NCBI RefSeq assembly: GCF_000368265.1
Contig: NZ_KB851213.1
Coordinates: 41,441-105,440 of the forward strand
Direction: 5' to 3'
Source: Acinetobacter brisouisimilis
GTDB lineage: Bacteria > Pseudomonadota > Gammaproteobacteria > Pseudomonadales > Moraxellaceae
Length of the DNA stretch: 64,000 nt
Part shown: one piece after another, positions 62,801-64,000 of the stretch
How the letters are laid out: every line of letters starts with the position of its first letter
Position numbering within the stretch: position 1 is the first letter of the stretch
Program-made: the position numbers and the translations under genes
Notes under the pieces: generated by a model
Databases searched by the model: none
What the model was told of the DNA's origin: nothing
Seen by the model: only the letters and a program-made list of their open reading frames with translations

Positions 62801-64000
62801 GATTCCATATATGGTATCATCTGAAGCTGAATAGGTTATTTTTGCATTAGCAACTGCCTCTATCAATGTATTCAGTTTTGTTTGTGTATTTAAATACTCA
62901 ACTGTGCTACTCGAATTATTATTTGGATTAAAAACTGAATATGTATATGACCCTATAGTTAGATCAAACTGTACTATTTTTTGAAAATCCGCCTGAGTAT
63001 ATATATTGTTAAATTCAAAATAGGTATCATTTCCTTGTTTAAATTTTAAATTTCCACTATTAATATCATAATCAATAGACAGTATATTTTTATTTTCAGT
63101 ACTATATTTATAGACAAAACTTTGATTATATGAATTAATTAACTCAGAATCTTTAACATTCGTTTTTTCTATAATAGTATCACCATTAAACTTAAAATAA
63201 CTATCTTTTCCACTAATGTAAATATTTCCACTAAAGTCAACGTCTTGGATTAAAACATTTCTGGATGAGAAAATTCCATATTGATCATAGCCTTGCCCTC
63301 CATCAAGCAGGCTACCTTTTAAGGATGTTACAAAAAGATTATCATTTCCTTCACCACCATATAAATAGCTATATGTATTACCAGCGCTAAGAATATCATT
63401 CCCTTCCTTGCCAGTAAGTTCATTCGAAAAATTCAAGATGGCTGTTAAAGTATCATCTCCTGATGTTCCTGATTGTTTAATTAAAATTTCTGACTTGATA
63501 CGACTTGAATCCCAAATAGCATTATCAAATTGAATACTTTGAAGGTTATCTCTATTCATAAAATCAGTGACTGTAATATACTGATTTGATGAGTAATAGA
63601 TATATAAATCACTCCCGGAAATATTTAACTTCACTGAATCTGACGAAATCCCTTTAAGCTGAATATTACTTTTATCCAAGTCATCAATAATGTCTAGGCC
63701 ACTCGCTAAATCAAAGACATAAGTATCTAAACCAGCACCACCCTGTAGCAAATCATTACCTGACCCACCATCTAAAATATCATTTCCATCGTTACCTAAA
63801 AGCTGATCATCGCCAGCTCCACCAAATAGTTGGTCATCTCCAGCACCACCATTTAATTTATCAGTACCTGCTCCACCATAAAGCTGATCATTTCCGACTC
63901 CGCCATAAAGCTGGTCGTTTCCATCCTCTCCAAAGAGTTGGTCATCTCCAGTACCACCATTTAATTCATCATGACCTGTTCCACCGTAAAGCTGGTCGTT
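59876..64000 (-). CDS. Giant RTX calcium-binding secreted protein, N-terminus outside window
   Basis: 1374 residues are visible and the frame is still open at 64000. RTX nonapeptides of GGxGxDxLx type fill 63300-64000 (NDQLYGGVGNDQLYGGAGTD), are spread over 61790-62800, and recur at 60230-60900 (LYGGSGNDTITGQAGNDTLY). Two cadherin/He_PIG-like domains are at about 60900-61530 (LPSWLTFDAATQTLIGTPPS, LPTWLSFNATTRTLSGTSPE). A repeated VENLTLTGTSAINATGN unit occurs twice around 60320-60650. The end, SDTWSDFTVGNTTTNLNADK then YIDRDGGDTLYNSTLLLTLN, is a type I secretion signal of the VCA0849 kind. Likely exported by a TolC-type system and used in adhesion or as a toxin. No secretion genes are seen here. 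Confidence 0.88.
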   Translation of the reverse strand, partial: NDQLYGGTGHDELNGGTGDDQLFGEDGNDQLYGGVGNDQLYGGAGTDKLNGGAGDDQLFGGAGDDQLLGNDGNDILDGGSGNDLLQGGAGLDTYVFDLASGLDIIDDLDKSNIQLKGISSDSVKLNISGSDLYIYYSSNQYITVTDFMNRDNLQSIQFDNAIWDSSRIKSEILIKQSGTSGDDTLTAILNFSNELTGKEGNDILSAGNTYSYLYGGEGNDNLFVTSLKGSLLDGGQGYDQYGIFSSRNVLIQDVDFSGNIYISGKDSYFKFNGDTIIEKTNVKDSELINSYNQSFVYKYSTENKNILSIDYDINSGNLKFKQGNDTYFEFNNIYTQADFQKIVQFDLTIGSYTYSVFNPNNNSSSTVEYLNTQTKLNTLIEAVANAKITYSASDDTIYGISRLGLDTIYAGDGNDHIDTGLGESLVYAGNGNDYIISQDILAKDEIYGGSGNDIIYNYNPNIINHNNYYPNDFIYAGNGNDQVYIKYQLAQVYGGDGDDILTGSGQLFGDEGNDTLIAGDQGAYLDGGDGIDHLVGDMGDDIFIVDEFDTYEENDPNGGYDTIYIAQDFDLALNNFEAVTLLGDQNLNAYGDDFNNNLIGNEGNNILDGRMGSDYMEGGLGDDYYVVDTTDTVMVDEFGNSYIQEGDQVIENENSGVDTIERWQDSRYIAYDENGKLVLSNSHKQLENNIENLVLKGNAKTAFGNDLDNIIIGNNQDNYIDGLDGNDTYVFAKGGGTDTYNFEDNIDAVNTIKLEGYASSDVFAQKQGNSVYLSFKNSSDHIWLYNYNIADTATTSYKVDQIIFDSGTTWTTADIDALVNRAATNHAPTVNAAIPTINANQGANFSYKFANNVIVDQDSWDYLNYKITLTTKDSSGQYQALPSWLTFDAATQTLIGTPPSSISGNLSFFYWGTDMYGYGTGTSFTLKINLPNHAPVVANSIADQNFTDAKAFSYTVASNAFTDADGDTLSYSATLEDGSALPTWLSFNATTRTLSGTSPENSPALNIKITAKDTSNQTVSDIFKLSFTIQNLTINGTSSADTLYGGSGNDTITGQAGNDTLYGQSGNDTLNGGTGSDIMYGGKGDDTYIVDNTGDIVNENPNEGIDTVQSSVTYTLGNNVENLTLTGTSAINATGNALNNILIGNSAVNTLTGGAGDDYLNGGAGNDKLLGGTGNDTYIVDSTGDAITENANEGIDTVLSSVTFTLGNNLENLTLTGSAAINATGNTLNNTLIGNSANNILSGGAGNDILDGMAGNDQFTGGTGSDTLIYQLLLNSDALGGNGSDTWSDFTVGNTTTNLNADKIDIGDLLVNYTSSSSAVSLEPFIKTVVSGNNTQLYIDRDGGDTLYNSTLLLTLNNVNTNLNDLINNQQIII

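Overview
The window looks like part of a large conjugally mobilisable plasmid of Acinetobacter or a close relative. The grounds are AT-rich DNA, a Rep_3 initiator with a row of 22-bp iterons, a ParA/ParB pair, a relaxase with MobC and oriT, several toxin-antitoxin (TA) modules, many IS fragments of types common in Acinetobacter, and several 28-bp XerC/XerD (pdif) sites around small gene cassettes. No rRNA, tRNA or CRISPR array was seen. The species call is an inference from these features and from protein resemblance, not from a database search. || Layout. 1-2.05 kb: a cut-off XRE regulator, a dead IS3 OrfA, a broken second ParB-like gene and an IS6-type remnant. 2.05-5.9 kb: the replication and partition core (repB, iteron origin, parA, parB, two matching palindromes that may be parS). 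6-10.2 kb: IS3-type debris, a YhfG-like gene with a dead Fic partner, a divergent LysR/SDR pair, and about 1 kb with no gene. 10.2-17.1 kb: an XRE/small-ORF module, mobA, mobC, oriT, hipBA, then a second set of iterons and a second oriT-like element in inverted orientation. This suggests that two plasmid backbones have fused. 17.3-21.3 kb: two HicAB loci whose hicA is dead, a second copy of the XRE/small-ORF module, and a HigB/HigA-type pair. 21.4-28.2 kb: a broken UvrD/HelD-like helicase ending beside a pdif site, rmuC between two pdif sites, and a membrane diguanylate cyclase. 28.2-34.7 kb: an IS6 remnant that has cut a TetR gene, then a ybhGFSR-like efflux operon and a Com-like mini-protein. 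34.8-39.6 kb: a serine recombinase, a GhrA-like reductase, a third HicAB locus (hicB frameshifted, hicA fused to a transposase start), a zinc alcohol dehydrogenase and IS3 debris. 39.6-40.5 kb: a membrane-protein cassette between pdif sites. 41-46 kb: a DUF2946 protein, a TonB receptor and fetAB-like metal export. 46-55 kb: a DinB fragment, an IS5-type remnant, an outer-membrane MetA-type transporter and a Liv-type ABC operon led by a degenerate acyl-CoA synthetase. 55.3-58.3 kb: chrBA, probably another pdif cassette. 58.3-64 kb: a SRAP protein, a second serine recombinase and a very large RTX protein that runs off the window. || How it fits together. repB, parAB and mobAC maintain and move the replicon. 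TA modules (HipBA, HigBA, remains of three HicAB and one YhfG-Fic) add stability. XerCD-type sites appear to have let cassettes (rmuC, a membrane protein, chrBA) come and go. The other cargo suggests metal and chromate handling, envelope efflux, hydrophobic or aromatic substrate uptake and cell-surface adhesion. Almost every IS is broken, so this is an old mosaic rather than a fresh assembly.
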